NCBI GenBank assembly: GCA_026936325.1
Contig: JAPTHN010000015.1
Coordinates: 3,498,117-3,562,116, forward strand
Direction: 5' to 3'
Length of the DNA: 64,000 nucleotides
Source of the DNA: Platynereis dumerilii
Lineage: Eukaryota > Annelida > Polychaeta > Phyllodocida > Nereididae
Shown here: positions 11,229 to 21,816 of the stretch, piece by piece
Layout: each line of letters opens with the position of its first letter
Position numbering within the stretch: the stretch's first letter is position 1
The notes under the pieces: generated by a model
The model's database searches: none
Told to the model about the DNA's origin: nothing
What the model saw: only the letters and a program-made list of their open reading frames with translations
Program-made: the position numbers and the translations under genes

Positions 11229-12059
11229 TTGAATCCACTGCCGATCACCCCCTCTAATTCCATTCGATTCGTAGCGTATCTCGCCAATCATGGATTGGTC
11301 ATTTCTACTATTAAGGTGTATCTGTCAGGCCTGCGCTCTTGGTCAATTGATCTAGGCCTACCCCTCCCCGACATTTACACCCCAGCCCTGTCCCAGGCGC
11401 TTAGGTCGCTAGATCGCATTCACATTCCTAAACAGCCTCAACCAATTCTGTTTAACCACTTACAAGCGATCATGTCGAAGGCTCCCTTTAATAAATTCAA
11501 CCTGATGGCTCTATCAGCCATGGCCCTGGCATTCTTTGCCTGCCTGAGACCTAGCGAATATCTTCTAACCAGGGGCGTAGGGGCATTCCCAACACGATCA
11601 GATGTGATCTTCAATGACGACTTCTCTGCTTTAGACTATGTGGTACAACGGTCAAAGACCAACCCACGGGGCTTCACCGTAGACGTCGGATGCACCAAGT
11701 CTACTGTTTGTGCTGTATGTCTTATTAAACATATTTTTGTTCATTTTCCGGCTCCGGCCGCCTATCCTCTCTTCCTCTCCTCCACTAATTCACCTTTAGA
11801 TTATTCTACACTATCGGCCACGCTCTTTGGCTTCCTGCACCTAATTGGGCTCGACCCTAAAAATTTTACCTTACATTCTTTGAGGGCAGGCTCAGCCACC
11901 ACGGCTGCAGCAGCTGGCTGTTCGGAATCCGAGATCCAAAAATTAGGCCGCTGGGCTTCTCTTTGCTATAGACGATATATAAGACCCACCAGGGGAGCCC
12001 AAGCCGCAGTCGCCCCTCGCCTAGCACTATCACTTTCTCCTGACCATTTCATCTCATAA
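11229..12059 (+). CDS. Tyrosine recombinase of the Ngaro-type fossil
   Basis: A frame of about 276 residues with the tyrosine-recombinase signature: an Arg in ACLRPSEYLL, an H-x-x-R box in FTLHSLRAGSATTAA, then LGRWAS and a C-terminal Tyr in YRRYIR. In the family this enzyme integrates circular DNA without an integrase-type target duplication. It lies between the RNase H remnant and the B1 repeat. Crypton recombinases are the main alternative, but the split repeats and RNase H remnant favour Ngaro. The parent element is broken. Confidence 0.75.
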   Translation: MNPLPITPSNSIRFVAYLANHGLVISTIKVYLSGLRSWSIDLGLPLPDIYTPALSQALRSLDRIHIPKQPQPILFNHLQAIMSKAPFNKFNLMALSAMALAFFACLRPSEYLLTRGVGAFPTRSDVIFNDDFSALDYVVQRSKTNPRGFTVDVGCTKSTVCAVCLIKHIFVHFPAPAAYPLFLSSTNSPLDYSTLSATLFGFLHLIGLDPKNFTLHSLRAGSATTAAAAGCSESEIQKLGRWASLCYRRYIRPTRGAQAAVAPRLALSLSPDHFIS

Positions 12060-12159
12060 TCATTTCTCTACTATCTGTATATTCTCTTTTACACCTATTT
12101 TTGTATAAAAATATTTCATGCATACTTCTATTATCTGATCTTGGGCAAAAAATTATGGC

Positions 12160-12406
12160 CTCCTCAAGCTCAGTTATCTATGTTATGTGTTCAATGTCTC
12201 GTCTCGTCCTGTCTCGTCTACTACATGTGCTGACGTCATCCTCATCCGCCACCTGCCTGCCGTGACGTCATCTGTCTTCGTTGGAGTGTCTGAATTTGTG
12301 TGTGTGTATCTGTCCTTGTAATTAGCCTAATAAATAGGCAATGTGTCCAACCATCCTGGTGTGTTCGAGTTGTCTGTTTATTATTTCAGGGGTTATTTAA
12401 TTAATT
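12160..12406 (+). repeat. Ngaro B1 repeat
   Basis: 247 bp from CTCCTCAAGCTCAGTTATC to GGTTATTTAATTAATT, almost identical to B2. It abuts A2, reproducing the terminus-to-terminus junction expected of the family's circular intermediate. Confidence 0.8.
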
Positions 12407-12604
12407 ATAACTTACCTTTTGTAAGATCGGTTAATTCAATATGGCTGCTGGAATATCCGCCCTCCTCAGCTGATTCCCGCCGATTTGACGTTGCGTCATA
12501 GTCCTGGGTCCAATCGTGGACCAGGGCCTTCCAGAACCACTGGACCGACTCCCCAAGCATAAATAGCTTGGAGTCAATTTTCGCGGCACATTCGCCTCTC
12601 TCAC
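12405..12604 (+). repeat. Ngaro A2 repeat
   Basis: Matches A1 over 200 bp with one visible difference (CACACTCG versus CACATTCG). It shares its first two bases with the end of B1. Confidence 0.8.
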
Positions 12605-12763
12605 TTACCCGCCGTCCCACCCTTTACCTGAGGTTTCCAGAATCCAATAGGCTTCTTTAAAAAAGTTTTTTAAAGATTTTCTCTAAAAAATCACTCAAAA
12701 TTCATTTTATTCTCATTTTATTCAAAATTTCATTTTTATTCCAAATTAATTGGTAGTCCCAGG

Positions 12764-13010
12764 CTCCTCAAGCTCAGTTATCTATGTTATGTGTTCAATG
12801 TCTCGTCTCGTCCTGTCTCGTCTACTACATGTGCTGACGTCATCCTCATCCACCACCTGGCTGCCGTGACGTCATCTGTCTTCGTTGGAGTGTCTGAATT
12901 TGTGTGTGTGTATCTGTCCTTGTAATTAGCCTAATAAATAGGCAATGTGTCCAACCATCCTGGTGTGTTCGAGTTGTCTGTTTATTATTTCAGGGGTTAT
13001 TTAATTAATT
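12764..13010 (+). repeat. Ngaro B2 repeat (right terminus)
   Basis: Second copy of B with two visible differences in the GACGTCATCCTCATCC...CTGCCGTGACG part. It ends in TTAATTAATT; host intron sequence resumes with TTCAAGATGGCGG. Confidence 0.8.
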
Positions 13011-13216
13011 TTCAAGATGGCGGATGGCTCCCTTGGCATATAAAAACATGATATTGACTGGGATATATATGTGTACAAACATGTGTGCTATTTTGTATAA
13101 TCCTTTTCGTGCACTGCGATGGTGTGCAATCAATTGCATTCACAAGAAGTGAAAAATGGTTGCATGCATTTCATTTAAAACAGGTCACATATTACTTTAT
13201 GTTTCATGAACCAAAG

Positions 13217-13453
13217 AGGACAGCTGTCCTGCGGGTAACCCACTAGAAAATGTGAGATGTGGCAAAGACCGCAACTGCCCCTTTGGGTACAAGTGCAAAA
13301 TGGAGGGCGGAGTGTGCTGTCTGGTGTGTCCCCATATCCCGCAGACGTTCCCTCTTCAAGCATGTTCTTCTCATCCTTCATCAGTTTGTCCTGAAGGCAG
13401 CATATGCATTGAAATTAGAAGCGGGGTATCAGCATGTTGCCAAAATAATCGAA
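13217..13453 (+). CDS. Secreted cysteine-rich protein, exon 2 (two lustrin-like cysteine units)
   Basis: The exon follows ACCAAAG|AGGACAG and ends CGAA|GTAAAT, both phase 1. It encodes nearly all of the mature protein. Unit 1 is SCPAGNPLENVRCGKDRNCP then FGYKCKMEGGVCC; unit 2 is ACSSHPSSVCPEGSICIEIR then SGVSACC, joined by LVCPHIPQTFPLQ. The spacing CP-x-G-x-P...C...CP-x-G-x-x-C...CC resembles the lustrin-type cysteine-rich repeat seen in shell-matrix and Kunitz-containing extracellular proteins. Twelve cysteines follow the signal peptide, enough for six disulfides. No catalytic motif is visible. A structural, protease-inhibitor-associated or defence role is possible, but the sequence alone does not choose. 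It could also be a member of another small disulfide-rich family such as WAP- or EB-like domains. Confidence 0.75.
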
Positions 13454-13993
13454 GTAAATACATACATCATAATATGCTTCTTTAATATTTCAATTTTTCA
13501 TAGATTTTGATATTTTATAATGCGTGCTAAGATACTGATGGTTAATCATGGCTCTCCAAGAGTTAACTAATGAAGAACTTAGCAAACAAGCGAATACAGT
13601 TTATATACTAGATACAGTCCGATTATGTACTAGAACTGATGTCTAACTTGCTTCATTTTGGCCAAGATGATATGTAATTGGAAAATGTAATCTAAGAACT
13701 GACAATAGTGATATATAATGATATATAATGATATATACAAGAATATTTTCCAAATGCATAGACTGATAGAGAACTTTAACTTTCAATACTGAAATATTTC
13801 GAGAACCATGCATAAAACAGATGGTTTTTTATTTCAAGATGGTGACTAACAGCTTAAATTTGAATGCCTGGCAATACGTTGCCTTGTTGTGTTTCTGTGA
13901 AAAATTTAATGTCACAGTAAGCGATTATCAGTTTCGATAAATAGAAAGTTTCAGCAATACTCCTTCTTTAGTATTAAGATGTTTTCTTTTCAG

Positions 13994-14028
13994 GGATAAC
14001 TAACAACCAAACGGTGGACATCAAATGA
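13994..14028 (+). CDS. Secreted cysteine-rich protein, exon 3 and stop
   Basis: Acceptor GTTTTCTTTTCAG|GG at 13993/13994 matches the phase-1 donor of exon 2. The joined frame continues RITNNQTVDIK and stops at TGA 14026-14028, giving a 120-residue precursor. NQT is a potential N-glycosylation site. An AATAAA follows 60 bp later. Agreement of two phase-1 introns, a leader exon, an all-cysteine exon and a poly(A) signal makes the model coherent. Confidence 0.7.
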
Positions 14029-14088
14029 AGACACCAAAAGTCGGTCAAGAAGATTTATCAGTGTTAATCATAGACATATTAACCAAGC

Positions 14089-14094
14089 AATAAA
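14089..14094 (+). promoter_or_regulatory. Poly(A) signal of the secreted-protein gene
   Basis: AATAAA 60 bp downstream of the TGA; the cleavage site would be expected near 14105-14120. Confidence 0.6.
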
Positions 14095-14115
14095 GATCTC
14101 TTGATTGAGAAAAAA

Positions 14116-14689
14116 GGATAATTATTTTCCTTTATTTTTCATGTTTACCTTATAAATGGTTGTTGGCATACTTTTTTACCAGAATTTCTGAGGACATTAT
14201 ATAATGACCAGTAGTCAAACTGCCAAAAAACAGCAACAAACAACATGGAGCAGAAGTGAGTTGTTCCATTTATGTCAGTGTTGACCATTCTCATTTCTCA
14301 GAGTAAATTTTTGAATTGAAAGCTTAGGCTGATAAGTTATAACACCTGCCAGCTTTTCATGCAGAAATAATTTAAAAGTTAACCTGTCTCCTGCATGATA
14401 AATATAATGCACAGTTAGAGAGTATTCAAAGCAATTTAATGTATAGGCCTATTTGAATTGTTGTCTGTTTGTTGTTTCAAATATTTTCCCTGTAGAAAAC
14501 CACAAACAATTATTTAAATTTCACAGGAACACTGCTGTTAAAGCATTAGAAAAATTCAGAATTTTGTAGCGCTTGTTTTCAGGGCGAGTGTAAATGGTCA
14601 ATATTCCGCCAAACATCAATTGAGAAATATAACATGAATATCGTAAGTTAACAACATTTTAAAACATTTACTGAACAACATCAAAAATT
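14116..14689. other. AT-rich intergenic DNA
   Basis: No gene, RNA or repeat end recognised between the 3' end of the secreted-protein gene and the foldback element. Confidence 0.4.
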
Positions 14690-16100
14690 GTTACACCTCA
14701 AATGCAATTCCTCTTCTGTGATTGGTCAGAATGACGTCACATGACAGGGATCAGAAAAGACTGTTGCCCTCTCAGAGGGCATCAGTTCACCGAATTCACA
14801 CTGAGGCTGACTTCTGATCAAGATGGCTGTACAGAAGTGGTTAGTGGAACCACAGATGTTACCTGAACCTTTTTTATCTGATGAAAATGCAAAAGACAAT
14901 TTGATCCAAGACATTGTTGCAGCTTCACTTGTTTATTTCAACTGATTAACTGTGTATTTGTGACCATTGTGACGCCACTCCATTGTGATGTCATAGAGTT
15001 GTGACGTCACCACAGTGAGGCTATAAATAGATCATTGCTCTGCACACACAATATTAAATAACAATAGAAGTTGTGGATAGTATTTTTAAATTTATATGAC
15101 TTTTAAATCTGGATGACTACTACCTGATATCAATGTCGAAACTTTGATGGAGAAATTTCCTCTCTCTCTAAAGTTATCTTTTTTGTCAGAATTGAATTCA
15201 AGGTATAACAAAACAATTATTGACTGTTACTTCGGGCAACAGTGCAATCTGTTTGACCCTCGGGAGTGACAGTTACCTTGCTGTTTCCCTCGGCCTTCGG
15301 CCTCGTGAAACAGCAAGGTGACTGTCACTCCCTTGGGTCAAACAGTATACAAATGTTGACTGATACGAGGGCAACAGTGCGATCTGTTTGACCCAAGGGA
15401 GTGACAGTTACCTTGCTGTTTCACGAGGCCGAAGGCCGAGGGAAACAGCAAGGTGACTGTCACTCCCGAGGGTCAAACAGATCGCACTGTTGCCCGAAGT
15501 AGCAGTCAATAATTGTTTTGTTATACCTTCAATGCAATTCCAACAAAAAAGGTAGAGAAATGAAGAATTTTGTGTGGATGACTATACCTTAAAACATGAA
15601 ACTAAAATTCACAAGTTGCATTTTCATCTAATATAATTTCACATCTGTGGCCCCAAAGAATACTGTGAGGTCATGATTAGGTCTGCTGATCTACGTCATG
15701 ATCTATTTTCAGCTCACTGTGGTGACGTCACAATGCTGTGACATCACAGAGTGGTGACGTCACAAAGGTTGCATCTGTTCAGTTAAAATGTAAACAAGTA
15801 AAACTGCAACGTTGTGTGTTCGAAGTCTTGGGATTTTAATCTTCTTCACATTTTGTGAAAAAAAAAGAAGACTTATTCCTCAGATACCATCAGTGGTTCA
15901 AGTACTGACTGTCAGATGCATGGGGACCTTGTGAATTCAGCCTCTGTGAACGTCATGAACTGTTGCCCTCTGAGAGGGCAACAGTCTTTTCTGATCCCTG
16001 TCATGTGACGTCATTGTGACCAATCACAGAAGAGGAATTGCATTTGAGGTGTAACAAATTGCACTGTTGCCCTCGTATCAGTCAACATTTGTATACTGTT
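14690..16100. mobile_element. Large nested foldback element rich in TGACGTCA sites
   Basis: The outer arms pair TTACACCTCAAATGCAATTC (14690) with its complement at about 16035-16053 and continue through TGACGTCACATGACAGGGAT. A second tier pairs GTGACGTCACCACAGTGAG (about 15000) with CTCACTGTGGTGACGTCAC (about 15714). The centre (about 15226-15500) is two mirror-image hairpins built on GGGAGTGACAGTTACCTTGC and its near complement. The right edge repeats an internal segment (GTATACAAATGTTGACTGAT, inverted). No reading frame or clean target duplication was found. Confidence 0.65.
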
Positions 16101-16480
16101 TCCTCAGGATATCAGATATCCTCCAAATTGCAATATCCAGCCGGACACCAGTGCCCGATATCTGTGCATCCCTATACAGGCCTACTGCATATAACATTCA
16201 CACAATGAATCCTTACTTTACAAGGTCATTAGTGCCTTTTCTGAGTCCTCTCTTTTTTCTCCATCTACCGTACACTTGATAGCGTCTGGTCAGGTTGGAG
16301 GCGCTTGCCAGAATTGCAACAGCATATTGGAGCACAATCAGAGAAGCCACACAGCTGTGACCTCCAACTGAAAATCCTGTTCCAAGTGTTCTTCTTTAAT
16401 TGGGCGGTGCTGATTATCTGGAAGTCGCAGACTCACCGTTGGAGAGAAAGTAGAGATTCACTAACATGCTGACATGCATC

Positions 16481-17205
16481 TAGATGGAGTATCATTCTCT
16501 TGTGGAGGATGGACAGATCAACTACCTCACCACCAACAACCCGAATTGCCGCTCCAATGAGTGGTGTACTCAAGAAAAAAATACCTGTACTTCTGAAGAA
16601 GTACTTCATCTTGAATTATTTAGCTGACAGTTCAGCAAAGTGAAAATTTACCTCCTGCCTCTGTTTGTTTACACAGTGGCCATTTTCAATGATGCATTTT
16701 GGGTAGTGAAAAATGCATTGTGGGAGACAATTTTTTAAAGTACTTTTTTTTTTTAAGTTAAACATTTTAACTGTTTCACCAACACCTGTCCTAACAATTA
16801 TTTAGCATTGTCACAAATAAAATATTTTATCTAAAACACCCAAAATTAACAGAAAAAAATTGAAGTAGACCAAAGTTTATCTGTGACATCACAGCAGCCA
16901 ATGGTGACATCACAGCAGCCAATGGTGACGTCACAATGTGATTGTGACATCACAGAGGCAGTCAGCAAATATGGCAGCTGTGATTCAGCATTGATTTTTC
17001 ATTGTTGTTGATTAAATTCACTCTTGTGTCAGATCAAAAACATCTAGTGTGTCTGTTCTCTTCAAATATGAAGTGGTAAGCTATTCAACTTTGATTATGC
17101 TAAGTTATATAATTGTAAAGGCTGTGGTATTTAAGTTTTCGGGTTGTTGAAGTTCCTGAGCCGAGATCTGTTCATCATACCAAGAATGATGAAGTCCATT
17201 ATCTA
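16481..17205. mobile_element. 725-bp insertion with perfect 9-bp target duplication
   Basis: ACATGCATC flanks the insert on both sides (16472-16480 and 17206-17214), and copy A of the duplicated segment shows the uninterrupted site. The termini are weakly inverted (TAGATGGAG / CCATTATCTA). A 9-bp duplication is usual for Mutator-like elements; 8 bp would suggest hAT. The interior contains a tandem pair of GACATCACAGCAGCCAATG with a TGACGTCA site. It is non-coding. Confidence 0.6.
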
Positions 17206-17314
17206 ACATGCATCAACATAGGCCAACTATATTCCACGGATGCTGAGATTCTTTTCAGTACTATTTCCAATACTATGCCAGAGAAATCATATATAACTTT
17301 AAAAATGGATGGTT

Positions 17315-17500
17315 GGGGCTTTACGTACAGTATTTTTGCTCTTGGTAGAATTAGGATAGGAGGAGCAATGAAGTGAAGCCTGAAGGACGCCCGAAACTCG
17401 GGTCAAAACAAAAGCCCGATCATTACATGGTCAAAATGGGAATCAAACCGAGGACCCAGTGATTGGCCAACTAAGAAATTGTTCAAGTATTTTACTTTTT
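17315..17500 (-). mobile_element. tRNA-derived SINE copy (inside duplicated segment B)
   Basis: The minus-strand head reads AGTTGGCCAATCACTGGGTC then a B-box-like CTCGGTTTGATTCCCATT, followed by the same body as the copy at 3895-4078. CCAATCACTGGG is shared with the copy at 50448. Confidence 0.45.
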
Positions 17501-17950
17501 CTTTTAATTTTCAGCACACTTGTCTTCATGGTACAAAATGTTTCTTTCTTCCACAAATCATTGCATGTGCTTCGATTAAATGTTCAAAATGAACAAGATC
17601 TTAATTGTTACAAAAAAATATTTTTTTCGTCCACAAATCATTGCATGTTCCCCAAATATTCAAATGGACAAGAACTTAATTGGAATCCAATTATGATGGC
17701 TCCATGCTGATTTAAATTTCAAACTTTTGTTCTTTGGCTTGAACAATGCATCATTAGCTCCAATGGACCTTGGGCAACCCATGTTCATTGGCTTTTGCTT
17801 GAATTGCCTGGTTAGGGCCGATTAACAGGCATAAATTCAATTGCAGAGATTTTTCACCTAAAACAATTTCTATTTTGCAACCAGAGGTGACATTGAAGTT
17901 TAAATCCACATTTTCATCTTGCAAAACAGGCCGAGCTGACCAGTGTCAAT

Positions 17951-18323
17951 CCCACTAGTATTTATCACCCCGCAGATCTGTGGCAGTTTGGGTTGCTGAT
18001 GAGAAAAGCAGTTTCACTCAGAGTGGAGGAAAACTGAACATTTTACTTTGTTTCAAGAACCATCATTTTGGATACACCAGAATAGGTAAAGTAGCAGCAG
18101 AAACTTGTACCTTGCAAAATTGTCTTCCTGTGATGTCGATTTCCTTGCAATTCGAAAATTGAAAAGACTTTGGTAGAGCCAGTGCTGTTTTAAATAATTA
18201 ATGCAATGTTAATCAAGTGTTTGCATAAGGCAAACTGTTGTTAATTTTGTGATCAATATACAATGTGTGCAAATGCCATTTAGCACTGTTTGACATTGCT
18301 TAATTAATCAAATATCACCGCTA
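17951..18323. other. Unassigned AT-rich DNA
   Basis: Nothing recognised; an open frame of 60 codons (17980-18162) has no family resemblance. Confidence 0.4.
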
Positions 18324-18566
18324 GCGTCCAAAGGGAAAACCTAGTAAGTCACATTTAGGACATTCTGAGAAAATTGACTTTTAAATTTCAGTCCTTGCAG
18401 TAAGAGATAGACTTACTAGGATTTGCCAGTGTCATTCTGGGGTAACAGGCGACCCTCTTGAAAATCTAAACTTAATGAATATGTAGAAACATGTCTAAGA
18501 AGTCCTATTTTGACCTTAACTCAATTTGGCCCAAAATTTGACTTACTAGGTTTTCCCTTTGGACGC
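18324..18566. mobile_element. 243-bp MITE flanked by TA
   Basis: A nearly perfect terminal inverted repeat of about 30 bp, starting GCGTCCAAAGGGAAAACCTA and ending with its complement. TA lies outside both ends (18322-18323, 18567-18568), consistent with a Tc1/mariner-type target. No coding capacity. Confidence 0.75.
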
Positions 18567-18568
18567 TA

Positions 18569-19380
18569 GACCTGGGCAGTGTAAATCCATGGAATATTGC
18601 CGAGAGTTCATTAAAAAACCTGACAAATTCTAATTCCACAGTGAACAGTATATTATAACCCCAGACTGACTGATGCAACGTTCACGCACAGTGTTTGACA
18701 GTTCGGACACTTCTGACTGGCTTTGATATGAAAACCAATCTAATACTTGCCAGTATTGTATGGACACTGTGAGACATACATGACAAATGTTAAGTACAGC
18801 TTCATTGAGAGCCAAACATTTTCGTTTTGTCCAAGACTGCTTTCATAATACAAGTTTCATTGCATCAAAACCAAATACTTATAAATACTATGTGAACGTT
18901 TTTGTCAAAAAAAATTTATAGGCTTGTAGCACAAAGGGGGGGGGCATTTAGTCTTAAGGGAGGGGGGGCATGGAGTCATTAATTACATGACATTGTGTCG
19001 AAGTTTGCAATATTTTCTTTGTCAAAACTTCTATTGTTCATTAATCAAATCAAATATTATTTTTCACCAAGCGCATATATACATAAATAGAAAACATTAG
19101 CTAAGATTTTACAGCTGAGGAAATTAGGAATAAAAAATTAATGTTAAATGAATGCTTATCATTTGACTCTAAAAAATTTTAAGGCCTATTCATAATTTCT
19201 TGTGAGTGGCCTTTTGCTTTTCAGCGGCCCTTTCAGGACACTTCATTAAGTAGCATCCAGAAAAAAAAATTCCAGGCGTTGCAGACTGAATTTAAATCTC
19301 ACTGAAGGAAATTTTTAAAGGTTTTTTATATTAGCCAAAGCTCAAAAAGCTGCCTGAGAATTTGACGAATTTAACAAAAG
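18569..19380. other. Intergenic DNA with G-run pair
   Basis: Contains two G-homopolymer patches near 18937-18970 followed by GCAT, otherwise AT-rich. No gene recognised. Confidence 0.4.
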
Positions 19381-19880
19381 CAGGCCTCATGGCAGGATAC
19401 ACCCTCAACCCCCTGGGGTTACCACTGTTTTATCAAAGGGTAACTGAGGGTAGTTGAGGGATGGCGAATTTGGTTGAGGGGAGGCGAGTTTGTTTGAGGG
19501 GAGGCGAGGGAATGTGAGTTTAGTCGAGGGGAGCTGAGCTAGTTGAGGGGAGGCGAGTTTACTTGAGGGCAGCCGAGTTTACTTGAGGGGAGCGAGTTTA
19601 GTTGAGGGGAGGCGAGTTTAGTTGAGGGGAGGCGAGTTTACTTGAGGGCGGCCGAGTTTACTTGAGGGGAGCCGAGTTTAGTTGAGGGGAGGCGAGTTTA
19701 GTTGAGGGGAGGCGAGTTTAGTTGAGGGGAGGCGAGTTTAGTTGAGTTAAGTTGAGGGAAGCTGAGGGTAGTTGAGGGTGGCGGAAGTGAAAAGGGGTAA
19801 GTTGAGGGTAAAAGAGGTTAAGTTGAGGGTGCCGAGTTTATGAGAGGGTTTGGGGGGTGTAGTATCCTGTCATGAGGCCT
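19381..19880. mobile_element. Minisatellite-cored inverted-repeat element 1
   Basis: The inverted ends CAGGCCTCATGGCAGGATAC and GTATCCTGTCATGAGGCCT enclose an array of a unit close to GTTGAGGGGAGGCGAGTTTA (about 20 bp, roughly 18-20 copies, later ones diverged). The left arm runs into CTCAACCCCC, the complement of the array unit. Flanks AACAAAAG (left) and AACAAAG (right) suggest a 7-8-bp target duplication with one slip. The strand is strongly G-rich. Confidence 0.65.
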
Positions 19881-19940
19881 AACAAAGTTGCCTGTAGTCA
19901 GGTAGTCTAACTGTCATAGTATCTATTTTACCAAACCAAG

Positions 19941-21812
19941 CACAGCGCTCCTGAAGAAACATTGGGGTTAAAAAAATGAACCGAAAACGGGACCTATACC
20001 ACCTGAAGCTACACGATCATTCAAACATTTTAAGACAAAAACAAAAAAAATCTGTTGGGAATTTTTTGAGAAATTCAAGTTTTTAAAAATCTTGTTTATC
20101 CCATCACCTGAATACATGTAAAATGGCTTAAAATACAATAAACAAGCTTGAAAACACAATGAAACATGTTAGTTTAGCTCCCTCAAGAGTTTCAAACATG
20201 TTACAACAATGAAATGAACAAATTTCTTGACTTTTTTAAATAAATGTGACATATTGTTTATCACACACTTTGAAAATTCAAAAACACTGAAAGTAACCCA
20301 TTTCTTAACTTTTTTCACTCTTTATTGTCAAGAAGTGTCAAACCTTGCTTGACATGTATAAGTAAAGCTTTAAATGTGAAAATTGGATCTAAAAATTATG
20401 TTTGGTAAAGCGGACTGCAGCAGATTGTCAACTTTCAAACATTATTATGCAGGTAGCGGTGACCACAAATACACAAAGTTTCTGGACTCAGTTAAAAGGA
20501 GAATGGTACTGCTTTCCTTCTCCCTTATCAAAATGGTTACTATAAATATATTGCACAGTGAGCTGTTACAGCTCTTTCCAAATCCAAATGACTGACTTAA
20601 CAAAGCAGGTTCACATCCATTTGCTCATTGTGAACGAGAAAATTGGCAAGTAAACCTCTGAGGGAATCAATTTATCCAGTTACTGATCTCGAGTAACTCT
20701 CGAGCCTTGATAATATTATGCAGTGCAGAATATGTTGCCCAAAAAACTTAGGACCTATTACAGCTGTTGCATTCTACGATTCTGTGCATGCAAGCATGCA
20801 TTGGTAGCTCCCTAAATCTGTTCTATGCTAAGAGATTCTCAGATTAAGAAGTCCATTCAAGGCGCAGGATATATATTCAAACAACAACCATAGTCACTTA
20901 GTGTTCACTACAGTTAGGCATGTGCAAGGTACCTGAAAAAGTGTAGCAAACATCAAGCCCAATTTCTGCACACAGCCAAGGACAGCCATGCCTAGTTTCA
21001 TAGCCTGTTTTATGTCTGAGGATTTGAGAATATTCCATTCAATATTTAATAGTACTTAATTTTGAACTATATCTATCCTAATTAAGGCCTCCAATGGAGA
21101 TGCAGAAGAAAAATGTCAGCTGCTTTCACAAACCTATGTTAGAAAATTAAATTGTCACATGTTTATTTTAGGCTCAGATATCACTCTAGATATTGCTGTC
21201 AAATACTTCAGCCTGCATCACCTTTGCTCTTTTTGAAGTATTGTATTTAGATAGTATCATATAAACTAAATGGGCCAGTGAGAAACCCATCTGAAATAAT
21301 AATGATCGGTGCTGTCAGAAGATTCTTACCTGTCTTGTTAATATCAGTTTTAGATGCGTTTTCACTTTTTAAAAGCTGTATGAAGCTTTTCATATCCAGA
21401 TAAAGAATAACAAATTTGTTTAATAACACCCAAAGACTGGATATATGGAGAATTTGGTTGTTTTCAGCATTTTTGCATTTATGCAGTGTGTGATAAACAA
21501 TACGTCACATTTACTTTTAAAAAGTATCTAATTTTTTTTTTTCATTGTTTTAACTTTATTGAAATTCCTTAGAGAGCCAAGCTAACAGGTTTTATCACAT
21601 TTCAAGCATGTTTATTGAATTATAAGCCATTTTACATGTATTCAAGTGATGAGATAAACAAGATTTTTAAAAACTTGAATTTCTCAAAAAATTCCCAACA
21701 GATTTTTTTCGTTTTTGCCTTAAAATGTTCGTGTGATCATGTAGTTTCAGGTGGTATAGGTCCCGCTTTCGGTTCATTTTTTTAACCCCAATGTTTCTTC
21801 AGGAGCGCTGTG
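19941..21812 (-). mobile_element. CACAG-1 element, copy 1
   Basis: 1,872 bp with ends CACAGCGCTCCTGAAGAAAC and its complement, imperfect inverted arms of about 360 bp, and a perfect 4-bp target duplication CAAG (19937-19940, 21813-21816). It is nearly identical to copies at 40861 and 44999 but in opposite orientation. Only short frames occur and none resembles a transposase, so it is non-autonomous. A 4-bp duplication with CAC- ends fits Chapaev-type (CMC) elements; Sola and Academ are alternatives. Confidence 0.85.
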
Positions 21813-21816
21813 CAAG

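Larger units (their letters stand above)
10651..13010 (+). mobile_element. Ngaro-type (DIRS order) tyrosine-recombinase retroelement, fossil
   Basis: Recognised by split direct repeats in the order A1 - coding remnant - B1 - A2 - B2, which is diagnostic of Ngaro-like elements and unlike LTRs. A1 is 10651-10850, B1 12160-12406, A2 12405-12604 and B2 12764-13010; about 160 bp of unique sequence separates A2 and B2. A1/A2 differ at about 1 of 200 positions and B1/B2 at about 2 of 247, so the insertion is young. Only an RNase H tail and a tyrosine recombinase are seen between the repeats; gag and most of the reverse transcriptase are absent, so the copy is broken. It lies in intron 1 of the secreted-protein gene, in the gene's orientation. 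Confidence 0.8.
16107..17950 (+). repeat. Duplicated segment, copy B (with a 725-bp insertion)
   Basis: Second copy of 3419-4500 plus 9420-9485, diverged by substitutions and small indels. It begins inside the hAT-like right end, where the foldback element stops, and lacks the 4.5-kb long-armed element present in copy A. The insertion at 16481-17205 is absent from copy A, so its empty site is directly visible. Confidence 0.6.

Noticed and set aside
10651-12620. Minus-strand frames of about 70 codons over both Ngaro A repeats
   Set aside because: They are the reverse strand of a terminal repeat; identity between them reflects the repeat, not a protein.
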